Below, piece by piece: positions 22,390-34,303 of a stretch of DNA of 64,000 nt. The stretch spans positions 372,001-436,000 of the forward strand of contig JALIZF010001702.1 of NCBI GenBank assembly GCA_029948255.1, given 5' to 3'. The number at the start of each line of letters is the position of its first letter. The first letter of the stretch is position 1. Below the pieces are notes generated by a model. It searched no databases, was not told the DNA's origin, and saw only the letters and a list, made by a program, of their open reading frames with translations. Source of the stretch: Telmatactis stephensoni (taxonomy: Eukaryota > Cnidaria > Anthozoa > Actiniaria > Isophelliidae). Made by a program: the position numbers and the translations under genes.

Positions 22390-24260
22390 ATGGCGGTCGG
22401 TGGTGCCGTTTTACAATTCGCTGTATTTCAGCTTCTTTTTGTAGTACTCTGTCATGGTCAAGTAATGTCCAGTTATGGATATCGTCAATGCACATATTTT
22501 GGTGAGTTCTCAGTTTGAACTGATTCTTCAATCGTAAGCTTTTCTGAAGCATTTGTCCTCAAAAGTGCTTTACTCTGTGCTTTACTATTATGATCAACAA
22601 ACTTCGAAATGCACACTCGATATTAGCTTCGTAAAGTATTGGAGGACAGTCAAGCCAGATTTTTGGTAAATCTAAGCTTTTTACTTAGTGTTGTATGTTA
22701 TTTTCTTAGATGTAAAGAACACGCGAAGTATTTTTCGTAGTTTCTACTGTTTTGTAATTGTGAAATTTGAAACCTCTCAGTGTGAAACTCGGTATGTTGT
22801 TGTTCGAACATTGTAAAGAAATATAGACTTTGACCCTGTTTTCTCAATCACCAATAACTAGAGAGACAGACAAGTATGCACTTTAGGCAATGCAATTTCG
22901 ATTTGTCTGGAAAGGAGGAGAATTATAATGCTAGATTTCTTGAAGATTGCCAAGGCACGCGAAAGGGATTATAAATCTAGTATGATAAGCATCTCATTTT
23001 TTATTGACACTAATCTAATTTTAATTTTACAATTATTACAATTTTTAACATTATATGTTGTAATTGACATCTGTGGTTGACGGAAATCGAACTATTGGCA
23101 TATATATTAAGACTCACTATTGAAAGAAATAGATCTAAATCTATATACAGATTTAGAACATGAATATTGGGATTGATCAGAACACCAGAGAAGTGTTAAA
23201 ACAAGCATGAGACATATGCAAGCACTTTTCAATGGTTCTCAAATGTTCTAACCAATTTTCAAGTGCTTTAAATCAGCATACAACAGAGAGCAAGTTGTCT
23301 TTTTCTTTATCAAATATAACATTGTTTTCAAACACATTCGGTATCTATTTACACTTATCAAAAATTCAAAAAGTAGATACTGCATGTGCTGTGTTCATAT
23401 TTAGAGTTTGCAGTATACAAGTCAATAAGAGCTTGCATTACATGTATTTATTATATACTCTTGTTGATACGCGTGCTCTCATTGGCTGACAGCTGTGCTT
23501 TATCAGAGGATGGAGCACAGTTCTGATGTCAGCAGCACGAGGTCGACCGCGCGCGCACACCTTTTGAATTTTTTTAGGAAAGAATCGAACTTTTTCCCTC
23601 AAATATTTACTTAAAAATATATAATAAAACAAATAGAACATCTTTAAGTGACGAAACTTACTTACACTTCTTTCGTGCTTTCGTCACTTCCTTCATGCTG
23701 TATTACTGAATGGAGCACGGAAAAAGCTGTTCTATTTGTTAAATGATAGCTATTTTATACCAGTACTTAATTTCTAACTTTGATTACCTACAGGGGGAGG
23801 GAGAACACCCAAGGAATCTTACAGCCTATCCAACTGCACCTGGTATAAGGAACAATCATGTTGCCGACACACAGAAGTGACATCGGTCTTCAAAGCAATG
23901 ATGCCACTCACCACTTCCAATGAAAAGTGCTACAACCTTATGAATTATTTAATGTGTTACTTCTGTAGTCCTGATCAAGAATTCTGGTTTAGATCTGGCA
24001 GACTCCACATTTGTACAACATTCTGTGACCAAATCTATTCTAATTGTAAGGATGCCATTTATAAAGGTGATACCATTGGAGAAAAGTATGAAAATGGCCA
24101 GAAGTTCTGTGAAGCTCAGTTATTCAAGGTTGTCGAGAGTAAATATGAGAGATGCTATGAATTTGATCCCAAGTTGTTTGGTTCTTCATCACGTAGCCAG
24201 TCAGGGTGGAGTTTGTTGATGATGACTTTGTCCGTTTTGGTCTTGGTTCACTTTTGGTAG
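22390..24260 (+). CDS. Folate-receptor-family cysteine-rich, likely GPI-anchored protein
   Basis: Two exons, 22390-22501 and 23794-24260, joining in phase to give 192 residues. The first 25 residues are a signal peptide (hydrophobic core FAVFQLLFVVLC). The mature part has twelve cysteines, including NCTWYKEQSCC, which matches the C-x-W-x-x-x-x-CC core of folate receptors and relatives such as HHIP's N-terminal domain, then CYNLMNYLMCYFCSP and CTTFCDQIYSNC. The last 18 residues are hydrophobic (WSLLMMTLSVLVLVHF) after an RSQSG stretch, as in GPI-anchor signals. It is shorter than vertebrate folate receptors (about 250 residues). Whether it binds folate is unknown; the tryptophans that line the folate pocket cannot be judged here. 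The divergent start shared with ALG3 suggests co-expression. Confidence 0.85.
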
Positions 24261-24736
24261 ATCTACCATGTAAATTTTTAGATTGAGTTTTAAAGATTTG
24301 TATATTATTAATAGTATCTATATTATCAATATGGTGTATAACTGTTTAGCATTTTCAGGGTGCTACGCACAAAGAATAATGTATTGCTATATATTCATGA
24401 TGTTTTTTTATACTTTTGTCTCAAATTATTCTCTATTCATGAGAGTGGCTTGCAAAGTGAAGAATGACTATACATTATGGTATTCTAAATTGGTTGCTGT
24501 AGTCTGGCCATACAACATGTACATGTACTGCAAATATACCAATAATATTGTAAGACTTTTAGGGTTTATTCAGACACTGTACCTTTCATGTGCCGTTCTT
24601 AAATTCAAAATCTAGTTACAGCCATATTATTCAGTTGGCTCTGGTGTGCAAAATATCTAGACCATTCTAAATCAAACCAGGAATTCTAAATTGATTTGGA
24701 TAGCCTTTCCATGTACTTCTTGTGACAATTTGGTAT

Positions 24737-24834
24737 ATTAGCTATTTCAAAAAAGGTTGACAGTGTGAACGGCAAGTGGCAATCTGTGATTGGTGATTAC
24801 ATGGTTGAACGTCCACCTTTTTTGAAATAGCTAT
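24737..24834. mobile_element. 98-bp MITE
   Basis: Ends TAGCTATTTCAAAAAAGGTK and complement CACCTTTTTTGAAATAGCTA; TA/AT-rich flanks. It lies 480 bases past the folate-receptor-like stop codon. Confidence 0.75.
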
Positions 24835-25830
24835 ATATATATATAGCACATGGATACTAAAGCCTTTGAACTACATGTGGACATTAGTTGTGTTTGTTGT
24901 GTTTAAACATCACTTTATTAGTTTCTTTTGTTGTTGTTTCTGTTGTATCAAATTTCACAAATTGAAGAGATGTTTTACAGTTTACATGTAAGTGACTTCT
25001 TTTTTTTCAAGTTTCCCTCAATCAGTCCCAAAAAAATACACAAACAAACAAAAACAAAACAAAACAAAAATGAATAGTATCAATGGACATACATCCCTAA
25101 GAAATTGGAAAACATCACTTGAGCTGTTTTCAAAGACATCCCTTTGTTTGTGTTGTAGTGCAGAAGTATTACCATGTGAGCAGAGTCCATTTTCCTACTT
25201 TTATCCTGAGATATATTTATCCAAATTTTAAACCAGAAGTTCATACAAATACACACCTTTTTGATTATTTTATGGATTATATAAATTAATTTTACAGCAC
25301 ATTTGAGAAACGTATGTTTTCTTACACAGTACTTACATGTACAATCAAAAGCAACTTTTTATTTTTGTTTAGAAAACGTAGCAGAATACAAACACTGGAG
25401 TGTATACACTTAATCCATAAAAAAGTACAAAATCTAAGTAGTACTAAATAGTGCAAATTCTAACATTGTTTTTCATTGTTTAATAGACAGTGTTATTTTG
25501 CATCATTTAAGTACAATTTCATGGGTTAAGTGCAATCACTCTAAAAGAATACAACATATATATGTAGTATCAAATAGTGCAAAGTTTTGCATACTTTGAG
25601 TGCTTGTACCATAGCACACGCACACTATAAAGTTTAAATTCCTGCTCAACATTCATAGTATCACCAAAAATCATTATTTCTACAATATTACTATAAGTCT
25701 TAGGTAGCTTTCTCTAGTATAACACATACCTTAGCATTTAAGCCATGTATCTACGCCTGGTAATGCATTGTTACACATGTGATACATGTTGAAATGCAGC
25801 ATTGAGTCTATGTACTGTGTGGATTGTATG

Positions 25831-26064
25831 AAGAGACCATAAGAAAGTGAAACTTGGTATTGATGTCTGTGCGATGTTCTTGGCGGCTAAAGTTTATTTT
25901 TAGCCATTGTGCACATGCAGTGGGACCATTTGCTTTTGGTAATCATATTTTGTTGTTTGAGAGCCTTGCAGACACTGATATTTTTGATAAAGATAACCTT
26001 AGTCCAAATGAACATTGCACAGACATAAATACTGAGTTTCGTTCTCTTAGTATTATGGTCTCTT
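25831..26064. mobile_element. Third copy of the 277-bp MITE family, shortened
   Basis: Left end AAGAGACCATAAGAAAGTGA and ATTGATGTCTGTGCGATG; right end ACTGAGTTTCGTTCTCTTAG and GGTCTCTT. Interior shorter than in the other two copies. Confidence 0.8.
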
Positions 26065-26460
26065 AGAGTTGTATTAATGCTTAGCATTTCTAGTGACTAA
26101 AGGGGTTCTGGGAATTAAAATCTTGATATATATTGTAAAATGAAATTATTGACAAGGTGTGCCATTGAGCACTTCCCATAAAATAGAAAAAATACAGTAA
26201 TTATATATCCTTTTCTTGTCATAACTGAGTATTGTGGGTCAATGAATGGGACATTCTTGTTGCATCTTGTGTGTCCTGCTTTGTACTCTGGGAGAAATCT
26301 CTTGATGCTAGTAAACATTTTGTCCAATACTGGAGTTTAATTATGATAGCCCTCTACTGCAAGTTTCCTTTCAACAATGCAAAATGGCCCAAGTATTGTC
26401 TTTTTCAGCTTCAACCAGTATCGAGCATCATTTGATATATATTTGTAAAGCAGACATAAT

Positions 26461-26807
26461 GCCCAGATAGACAATGTAACTTCTCTCTTACAATGTGCAC
26501 AACACTGTTGCACCTTGTGTACACCCAAGCATCTGTTGCAGCAATTGCAGGTTTAGAACTGAGATGTCTTTGCGTGCAACAGTTGCAGATGTAGAATGTG
26601 TTATTACTTCAGTAACTTATGTAACACTACACACAATAGAGAGTTGCACCATGTGTGCACTCCCACAACATTGTGCACAGTAGTTGAAGGTTGATTGAGT
26701 TCTAATTTGCAAAAATTTTCTGCACTGTGCGCAATATTGCACTGTTGGACACACGGTGTAACTGTTGTGCGCAATGTTGTAGAAAATGTTGCATTGTTTG
26801 TCCGGGC
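26461..26807. mobile_element. 350-bp inverted-repeat element with TGCGCAA/TGTGCAC repeats
   Basis: Left end GCCCAGATAGACAATGTAAC faces complement of GCCCGGACAAACAATGCAAC at the right. Inside, GTTGCA and GTGCACA motifs recur many times on both strands. No coding. Confidence 0.7.
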
Positions 26808-27436
26808 CTTGAGTTTGTGAAACAAATTCCCTCCCCACACCCACCCCACCTTACGAAGGCCAAAACCGCGAGGAGCCGAGATAAATCGTATTTGGTGCAC
26901 ATTTTTGGACAATCTACACTCCGTGGTGTTGCCAAATTGTGTGATTAAATGTGAAATGCAATTCTTCGTTGAAGTTCTAAAACTGATGTACTTAATGGTG
27001 CTTGAAGTGCTTGCGGTTTTTATTTTATTTTTGACCTTGAAGATGCATGTGAGGGCTTAAATAGAAACAGCGTGTTTTCATTACGATCTGGAATTTTCAC
27101 TGCGGGATCTGAGAAGCGCGAGAAGCGGGAATTTTAACAGCGTTGCGCAGCGGTACTAAAAATAGCGCGCGCAATAGATGCATGACTCAGACAAACATGA
27201 ATCTGTAATTGTACTGAACACAGAGAAACCTATATTTTATTATGAAAACGTTGCTTATGTTTAAAAAATGGGCATTAAAATCCAAAGTATCGAAATCGGG
27301 CTCAAGGAGATGAAAAATTTGGTTTGTTGTCTGAGTTGTGACGTCACTGTTGCTCTTCGCCATTGCGGTAGAGAGCGAGACATTGGGACCAGCTCTTAGC
27401 TAGGGAATGGGGCAAAACACGTACCTAGCGCGAATA

Positions 27437-27576
27437 GAGGGATTTCACGGCAGCCATGTTTGTGGACAAGTACGACAGAAAGTTTTTGAATGACAAAAGA
27501 TTTAAGCTTAATTCATTTCTCATGGGAGAAAAAGTCTAATATTTTGACCACAAACATGGCTGCCGTGAAATCCCTC
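27437..27576. mobile_element. 140-bp MITE, TA target duplication
   Basis: Terminal inverted repeats GAGGGATTTCACGGCAGCCA / complement, flanked by TA at 27435-27436 and 27577-27578. The arms run through CATGTTTGTGG, about 30 bases each. Confidence 0.88.
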
Positions 27577-28168
27577 TATACAGGATTGCTTCAAGTCCAG
27601 TATGTCTTCGTGGATTGACCGAATGCTTGCCGCAACTAACAGAGTCAAATCGCGAAAAAGTCTCGCTCAAATGCTGCATGGTCTCCTGGCCGCGGTCCAT
27701 TTGTCGTGAATTTTCGTGAGACTCAGTATGGGAAAACTAGCAATGTACAATCAAACGGACTAATGTACTAATCAACAAACTAAGAAGTAAAAATCCTTAA
27801 ATGTACTAATAACTCTCATGGTGTTTCAAGCCTACGGACTGATTATGCTGTTATAGTTTGCGGCTCGTAGGTGAAATTCTAGTCGGATGATCGTACAAGT
27901 TTCGTATCATTTCGTAGCCTGCCCCACTCCCCTTTGTCTTCCCCTCCCCCTCCCCCCTTAGGACCGCTACGCGGGCTAACCCAAGGTTGCTTTACTAAAG
28001 CATATGTTACGAAAACTTATTCTAGATCTTTCATTTCCTCTTTCTCTTGTTTATAAAATCATTCAAAACTGCAGCATGGACTTCGATTGGTTCTTTTATC
28101 TCCCCAAGGACATGGGACAAGCATATTAGCATCACAATGAAACTTCGCCGAATAGACTACCCCAATTA

Positions 28169-28172
28169 GGGG

Positions 28173-28211
<39 letters not shown>

Positions 28212-28262
28212 ACTTCTTTTGTTCTGTGGCCCCCAGGGAAAAGAAAACAAAAGAATTCAGCT

Positions 28263-28296
<34 letters not shown>

Positions 28297-28300
28297 CTCC
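28169..28300. mobile_element. 132-bp MITE, TTA target duplication
   Basis: Inverted arms of about 55 bases starting GGGGCTGTTTATATGGAGGC, with TTA on both sides (28166-28168 and 28301-28303). A 3-bp TTA-type duplication fits the PIF/Harbinger group. Confidence 0.88.
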
Positions 28301-28320
28301 TTAGACATTATAATTCAGTA

Positions 28321-30149
28321 TTAAGGTGTTTCAAAGTAGTTGTTGACGCGCTACACCTCTCATTTTAAATTCGCGATTTAATGGACTTCTTCTCGTCGGA
28401 TAAAAATATCCTTTGGACCAATTATCAAGCAAAGATTGAATTTTTGAATGATAGTAATTTTAAGTCAATCTGTGATTTTGCAGCAAAGATATTCAATGAT
28501 CGTTTAAATCAGTCTTTCTAAAATATCTCCCGTTTACGATGAGCTTTTGAAAAACGATAACATAGGCCTAAAACTTCACATTCATGCACACATACTTATA
28601 GTAAAATCAGAGAGTTTAAACAGAGCGATTTCGAGTACTAGACGCAAACATTTTTTATGCGTATTTTGCGTCGCAAAAGCTAAGGTATAGCTTGTCATGC
28701 AGAAAAGAAATACTCGGCGCTCAAACATATGCGCCAAAATACTGAAAACACGTTGCTATATTGTTGTTCTTTCTCTCTGGTAAATTGCACTGGTTTAAGT
28801 GTTCATTAGGCGGAGTTATGATTTTTCTTCTGATAGTATGTGGGATTCACTAGCTGCGACAATTTTAACTTTCAAGCGGCGTAAGAGATATCTCTTCAAG
28901 TTATCACTGTTTAGAGCCCAAAATCACGGATATACTTACTCAAAGTATCATAAAACACGCTGCAGAAATTTATTAAATTTGATATGTAAAGCAACATTTT
29001 AAAATTTCACTTGAATACAGTGCTTCAAACGCGCCGGAGTAGAATCAAACCCGTGTGTACAAATGCATGACGATGGCGTGATGCTTGCTGATTATGTCAC
29101 GCTGCATTTCTTCGCACCCGTGTTACGACGCATTTGCATACCGCGGTTTTATTTGAACTAGGAACTATACTGAAAGGATCACACCAAACTCGAAATTGGA
29201 AAAATTAGTTGCGGCTCCCCCATTTTTTTTTTTTTTTTCTCTTGCCAAACGTGCAGCAAGTCTACGGTTTTTCTTACTTCTCGAACTTTTAGTTGCAGGC
29301 ATTGCATCGAAAGAAGTGTAAAGGCACTATATGCAAATGCATCGTAACACGGGTGCGAAGGAATGTAGCGTGACATAATCAGCAAGCATCACGCCATCGT
29401 CATGCATTTGTACACACGGGTTTGATTCTACTCCGGCGCGTTTGAAGCACTGTATTCAAGTGAAATTTTAAAATGTTGCTTTACATATCAAATTTAATAA
29501 ATTTCTGCTGCGTGTTTTATGATACTTTGAGTAAGTATATCCGTGATTTTGGGCTCTAAACAGTGATGACTTGAAGAGATATCTCTTACGCCGCTTGAAA
29601 GTTAAAATTGTCGCAGCTAGTGAATCCCACATACTATCAGAAGAAAAATCATAACTCCGCCAAATGAACACTTAAACCAGTGCAATTTACCAGAGAGAAA
29701 GAACAACAATATAGCAACGTGTTTTCAGTATTTTGGCGCATATGTTTGAGCGCCGAGTATTTCTTTTCTGCATGACAAGCTATACCTTAGTTTTTGCGAC
29801 GCAAAATACGCATAAAAAATGTTTGCGTCTAGTACTCGAAATCGCTCTGTTTAAACTCTCTGATTTTACTATAAGTATGTGTGCATGAATGTGAAGTTTT
29901 AGGCCTATGTTATCGTTTTTCAAAAGCTCATCGTAAACGGGAGATATTTTAGAAAGACTGATTTAAACGATCATTGAATATCTTTGCTGCAAAATCACAG
30001 ATTGACTTAAAATTACTATCATTCAAAAATTCAATCTTTGCTTGATAATTGGTCCAAAGGATATTTTTATCCGACGAGAAGAAGTCCATTAAATCGCGAA
30101 TTTAAAATGAGAGGTGTAGCGCGTCAACAACTACTTTGAAACACCTTAA
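28321..30149. mobile_element. 1.8-kb foldback element with 820-base arms
   Basis: Left arm 28321-29140 and right arm 29331-30149 are inverted copies that differ at only a handful of positions I compared (roughly 99 percent). Both tips read TTAAGGTGTTTCAAAGTAGT outward-in. The spacer of 190 bases includes a T-rich run. Mirror-image 67-codon frames (28799-29002 plus, 29468-29671 minus) exist because the arms match and have no known motif. TTAA at both tips could be a target duplication or part of the repeat. The arms' similarity implies a recent origin or gene conversion. Confidence 0.92.
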
Positions 30150-30649
30150 GTGTCTAGGTAGCGCAGCGGTCTAAGGTGATATCTAAAGGTATGGATTAGG
30201 GTCCGGATATCGTCTCCCTCCCTGGCCTTCGGGCTAAGTCAACTGTTTTATGTAGCACCGGGATAGCGTGGATGGGGCCGAAATCTTCATCCGTAACGTA
30301 AGTCGATTCGATGTCTCAGCTTCTATGAATGTCTCGGGAGAATCGTCCCAAAATTTATTTATTTTCTCCTTTTTTGTAATTATTCATTCATTTTGTTTTG
30401 TTGTTTCCGGGGGGACCAATTTAGGAGTTACAGGTTCGAATCCCGCCGACGCCGAAGTCTTTTTCTTTTTTCTTTTTCATTTTTTCGGTTCTTTTTTTCT
30501 TTTTTCTTTTGCTTCTATGTTTTCTTCTGTTTTTGTCCTTTTCAGTTTTTTTTGCAGTCTGCAGTACTTCGATTGCGTTTTAACATCGTGTTTAATATAA
30601 AGACTGATTTCTGTTCTAAACAGGGTTGCATGTATTCACTTTAATTTTT

Positions 30650-30800
30650 TCTTGCTTTTCGATTCCTCCTTTATTTATCTATTTATTGATTGATTGATTT
30701 ATCTATTTATCTATTTAATGCATTTATTTATTCATTCATTCATTTATTCATTCATTTGTTTATTTATTTACCTATTTATTTATTTATTTATTCATTCATT
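30650..30800 (+). repeat. TTTA/TTCA microsatellite
   Basis: Irregular TTTA, TTGA and TTCA tetranucleotide units over about 150 bases. A T/C-rich stretch precedes it at 30460-30560. Confidence 0.85.
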
Positions 30801-31801
30801 CACTTAATTTGATTACTACAAATTGCATGTCGATTTAACCTCCTCAATCAAAAAGAACAGTCCCTGCTCCTCAAGAACTAATAATCACGCCGCCATTTAC
30901 CTCTTTGACCTAATCTGCAAACCTTTGTACGACCTTGTACTTTGACTCATTTGCAATATGACGTAGCTAAACACTTTTCAGTTCATGCCATGCACCTAGT
31001 GAATGGCGTCTTGTTTACATATAACCGTATAATCTTACTGGTTTTCAATTTACCTGAACTAGTTCGTTGTTTATGTGATTCCAGTATTCTTCACATCGCC
31101 ATTAAACAATACGAAATACGCTTGTGCAGTATACGACCACAACAGTACAGATCTAGACTTGGTCTACTACAAGTAGCCCGATCGAGTAATAGTTTTTGTG
31201 TGAGATCTATATAGAAGCCAGATGCGTTTACTGGTACATGGTATGGTACCTAGCAGAATCTTTCAACTAGATCGGGAGCGTCAAATCCACGGTCCTAGGG
31301 TGTGGCCAAAACCACGTGCGTACATGCACGTGCAAATATTTCAAGTAACGTTGTCGGTGAAGATCAAGCTTATGCGACTCACCCAAAAGGGATTATGGGA
31401 GGAGTTCCTAAAAACTGCAAAACCACACAAATATTAACACGATAATTCACATCTAGCTTATCCAACCTTATACACCAAAGAACTTCGATGCACGTATTAT
31501 GTTTAAAATCAAGACCAAAGCTGCAAATCGAGTAGTTTCACACTTACCCATACTCCTTTTCGGTCTAGACGCGTAGCCTTGAAGCTTCTCGCAACATCCA
31601 ATTTGAAATGGGTGTATACTGTATACAACATGATACAAGCTATACGTTTTCAATTATTACAAAACCTGACAGCATTAGCAACTATAAAGTAATAGCTAGC
31701 TATAAAGGTAGTTTACAGGCACCCAACTGTACTCTCTCACACACTACCACTACATTCTAATATTATATGCATACAACTCTCAGCTCACTAGTTCGTTTTT
31801 A

Positions 31802-31927
31802 CTGAGGCGGAGGAAAACCAGAGGACCCAAAGAAAAACCCTCGAAACGAGGGAAACCTGTCCAGGAATCGAACCCAGGACCACAGAGATTACAGACTGGC
31901 GCTTTCACCGCTCGGCCACCGTTGCTT
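31802..31927 (-). repeat. tRNA(Ser/Leu)-like SINE
   Basis: Minus strand: GGTGGCCGAGCGGTGAAAGC (A box), later GGTTCGATTCCTGG (B box), then a CCCTCGTTTCGAGGG hairpin and a short body. The acceptor stem does not pair, so it is a SINE head rather than a tRNA gene. Confidence 0.65.
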
Positions 31928-32423
31928 GGTCTTGCTTCTCTAACAAATTAAGTTATCTATTAAAAAACGTATTACTTAGTGACGTGTAAGCTAAAAAGAA
32001 TTTCATCTCAATTTTTTTCTGTTTGTGTGGTTTCCTGCGAAGCGCACGATTACGCAGTTATCCACACATGACTTAGCGTTTTTTTCTAAGTATACGTGAG
32101 AGATCTTTGTATATACGTCCTGTTCGAATCATACGGAAACGTCTTGCTTAGGATTTTCCTGATACGTAGAGCACAACCGGAACTCATCAACTTAAGTTAA
32201 GATTTTTAAATTTGTTGTAAAGCTGACTTGTGGTTTCTTGTGGCCGCTTGAATCCCTAGAAGTGTGCGCAGCTTTTGGATTTATTCGTTTAACAATTACT
32301 TTTGTCAGAATTTCACTGAACAAAACATCACAGGTTAAATTGTATGCAGCATATCTAGCGAAATTCTTCTTTTGTTCCTTCTGCATTCGCGATATATTGA
32401 GAAAAACCGAGAAAATGCTTTAT

Positions 32424-32492
32424 GGGTGGCATGGTTAACCGAGCAATGAGAGCACTGGCAATTCACTGCTGTGGTGCGGGTTCGAGTCCCAA
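32424..32492 (+). repeat. tRNA-like SINE head
   Basis: GGGTGGCATGGTTAACCGAG followed after about 35 bases by GGGTTCGAGTCCC, resembling A and B boxes. No matching acceptor stem. Confidence 0.5.
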
Positions 32493-33049
32493 GCTCAGAT
32501 GCTGAATCATATGTGAATTAGTGTACTGAGTTTGTTTGATGTGTTGTTTTTTACCATGCCACAAGGGTTGTTTCTCTGGGTTCTCCGATTTTTCCTTAAC
32601 ATGTGAGCTAAGCGTTGCATGTACAGCTAAGGTAGTGAGTATGAGTGCCAGCAGATGAAGCTGAACCACAATATGTGGATATGCTGCTGTGAAAAGATTA
32701 TTTATTATATTTATTTATTAATTCATTCAGCTGAATATAAAAATAATTCGCAATATTTGACTTCATATCTGCTCTGAACTAATTTTGGGTTGTTGTTGCG
32801 TGTCTTTACTACAGACTACTAGGTCAATCGATTAGCGCACTTTAACTTTCCAGAAACGAAAAATTTAATTTCTTATTCTATATAAGGTATTTGAGCGCAA
32901 GTATTTCAAGCACGCAAGGAATGTCATTGCCGCAAATGATAAAAAAACGTAAAAACGGATCATGACTTCTAATGAAATGCTGCATAGCCTCAAATACTAT
33001 ATATTACATTGAGCCGGTAAAGTTGAATAGTAAGAATAAATAGCGGCAC

Positions 33050-33190
33050 GAGAAAGAAAGAAAGAAAAGATAGAGGGAAGAAAGAAGGAAAGAAAGAAAG
33101 AAAGAAAGGAAGGGAAGAAAGGAAGGAAGGAAGAAAAGAAGGAAAGGAAAGAAAGAAAGGAAAGAAATAAAAAAGGAAAGAAAGAGAACG
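33050..33190 (+). repeat. AAAG/AAGG microsatellite
   Basis: About 140 bases of GAAAG and GGAAG units. Its minus-strand reading frames are low-complexity artefacts. Confidence 0.95.
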
Positions 33191-34303
33191 AAGGACAAAA
33201 TATATAAACAAATTCACAATAATGTGGAGATATATATTAAAAAGTTATTGATCGATATTCAAAAATTCTTTTTTGATGATTTTATGCATGTTACAAATCA
33301 AATATACAGACAAATGAATATATAGATAAATAAATATTCAAATATTATTTATATTTTATCGTAAAGATATCTAACGAGTCATGAGCGACCCACGACTATT
33401 AAATTTCAAGTGCTCTGTTTTGTCTTAGCCTATGAACTTGGATGACGGCGATTTCTTTACACGTTTGTCGTGTGCGCTTTTCGGCGCATTGATTTATGAT
33501 TTACTCAGAGGAGTAGACAGAGCGCAGTTTAGAAGTCTGAAACGGTGACTTTTATGCCCTTCTTAAATGCCTCAAAACCAAAGCCATAAACTGTATTTTC
33601 TTTTTCATCTCTCAGACTGATAAAGTTGATAATATTTTGAGAAGTATTTTAGAATATCCGTCAGAACTCGCATTGGACTGCTCGACTATTACGATTCACT
33701 TCCAAACGGATGGCTGCCCATGTCTTTTAATTCAGCAATAAATTCGTTTTTCGATAGTCACTCTATTCTTGATCATAGCTCGAGCAAACCCGAATAAAAA
33801 GCAATCTTTCATTTTCTTTTGTTCGCTAGATCCGAGTGTGCTGCGCTGAGAGCAAGCGCAAAGACCGGGTTCTTCTCTCAGGCTGGACTCGAACCGCAAT
33901 CAGTCAACTAGTCAATTCACTGCGACCCTAATACCAGCATTTTACATTATTTATCACAGACTCGGAGCAGCTTTCCTAGCCATGCAATGTCCGGTACGGG
34001 CGAAATCAAATCCTTAAAGCCACCGTCGTTAATGAATTAAGTAGTTTTGTTAAAGACATCCTTTAAAGTTAATCAGTGTCCATTTCAACTTTCGCCCGAC
34101 ACCGGAAAAGTCGTTGAGAAAATAGAGCGATCCTATTGGCTGAAATATTAGGCGAGTAAGATGGATATCGACCTATCAAAAATGATTTATGAAATAGTGG
34201 CTTTAGTATTTTTAGGAGACTTCATGGTCCATCATACAGAAAGTTTGCTGGAGAACACAGTGGGTGGATTTAAGTTTTGAATCGAAGAAAAGGTGTTCTG
34301 ACA

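Larger units (their letters stand above)
24261..34303. other. 10-kb gene-free region rich in inverted-repeat elements
   Basis: No exon could be supported. It holds at least six MITE-like elements, a 1.8-kb foldback (28321-30149), two SINE pieces, ATTT/ATTC and AAAG microsatellites, and unassigned AT-rich sequence. A 70-base segment at 31735-31800 (CACACACTACCACTACATTC onward) recurs at 45665-45740. Small open frames in this region follow repeats and are not genes. The last 200 bases are the likely promoter of the CUB-EGF-cadherin gene. Confidence 0.6.

Noticed and set aside
28799..29671. Twin 67-codon open frames (28799-29002 plus and 29468-29671 minus) as duplicated genes
   Set aside because: They exist only because the two foldback arms are inverted copies; no motif, signal peptide or homology is evident.
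31850..31927. tRNA(Ser/Leu) gene on the minus strand
   Set aside because: A and B boxes are present but the acceptor stem does not pair and a SINE-like body follows.
33004..33217. Minus-strand 64-75 codon frames rich in Phe/Ser/Leu
   Set aside because: Translation of the AAAG microsatellite.
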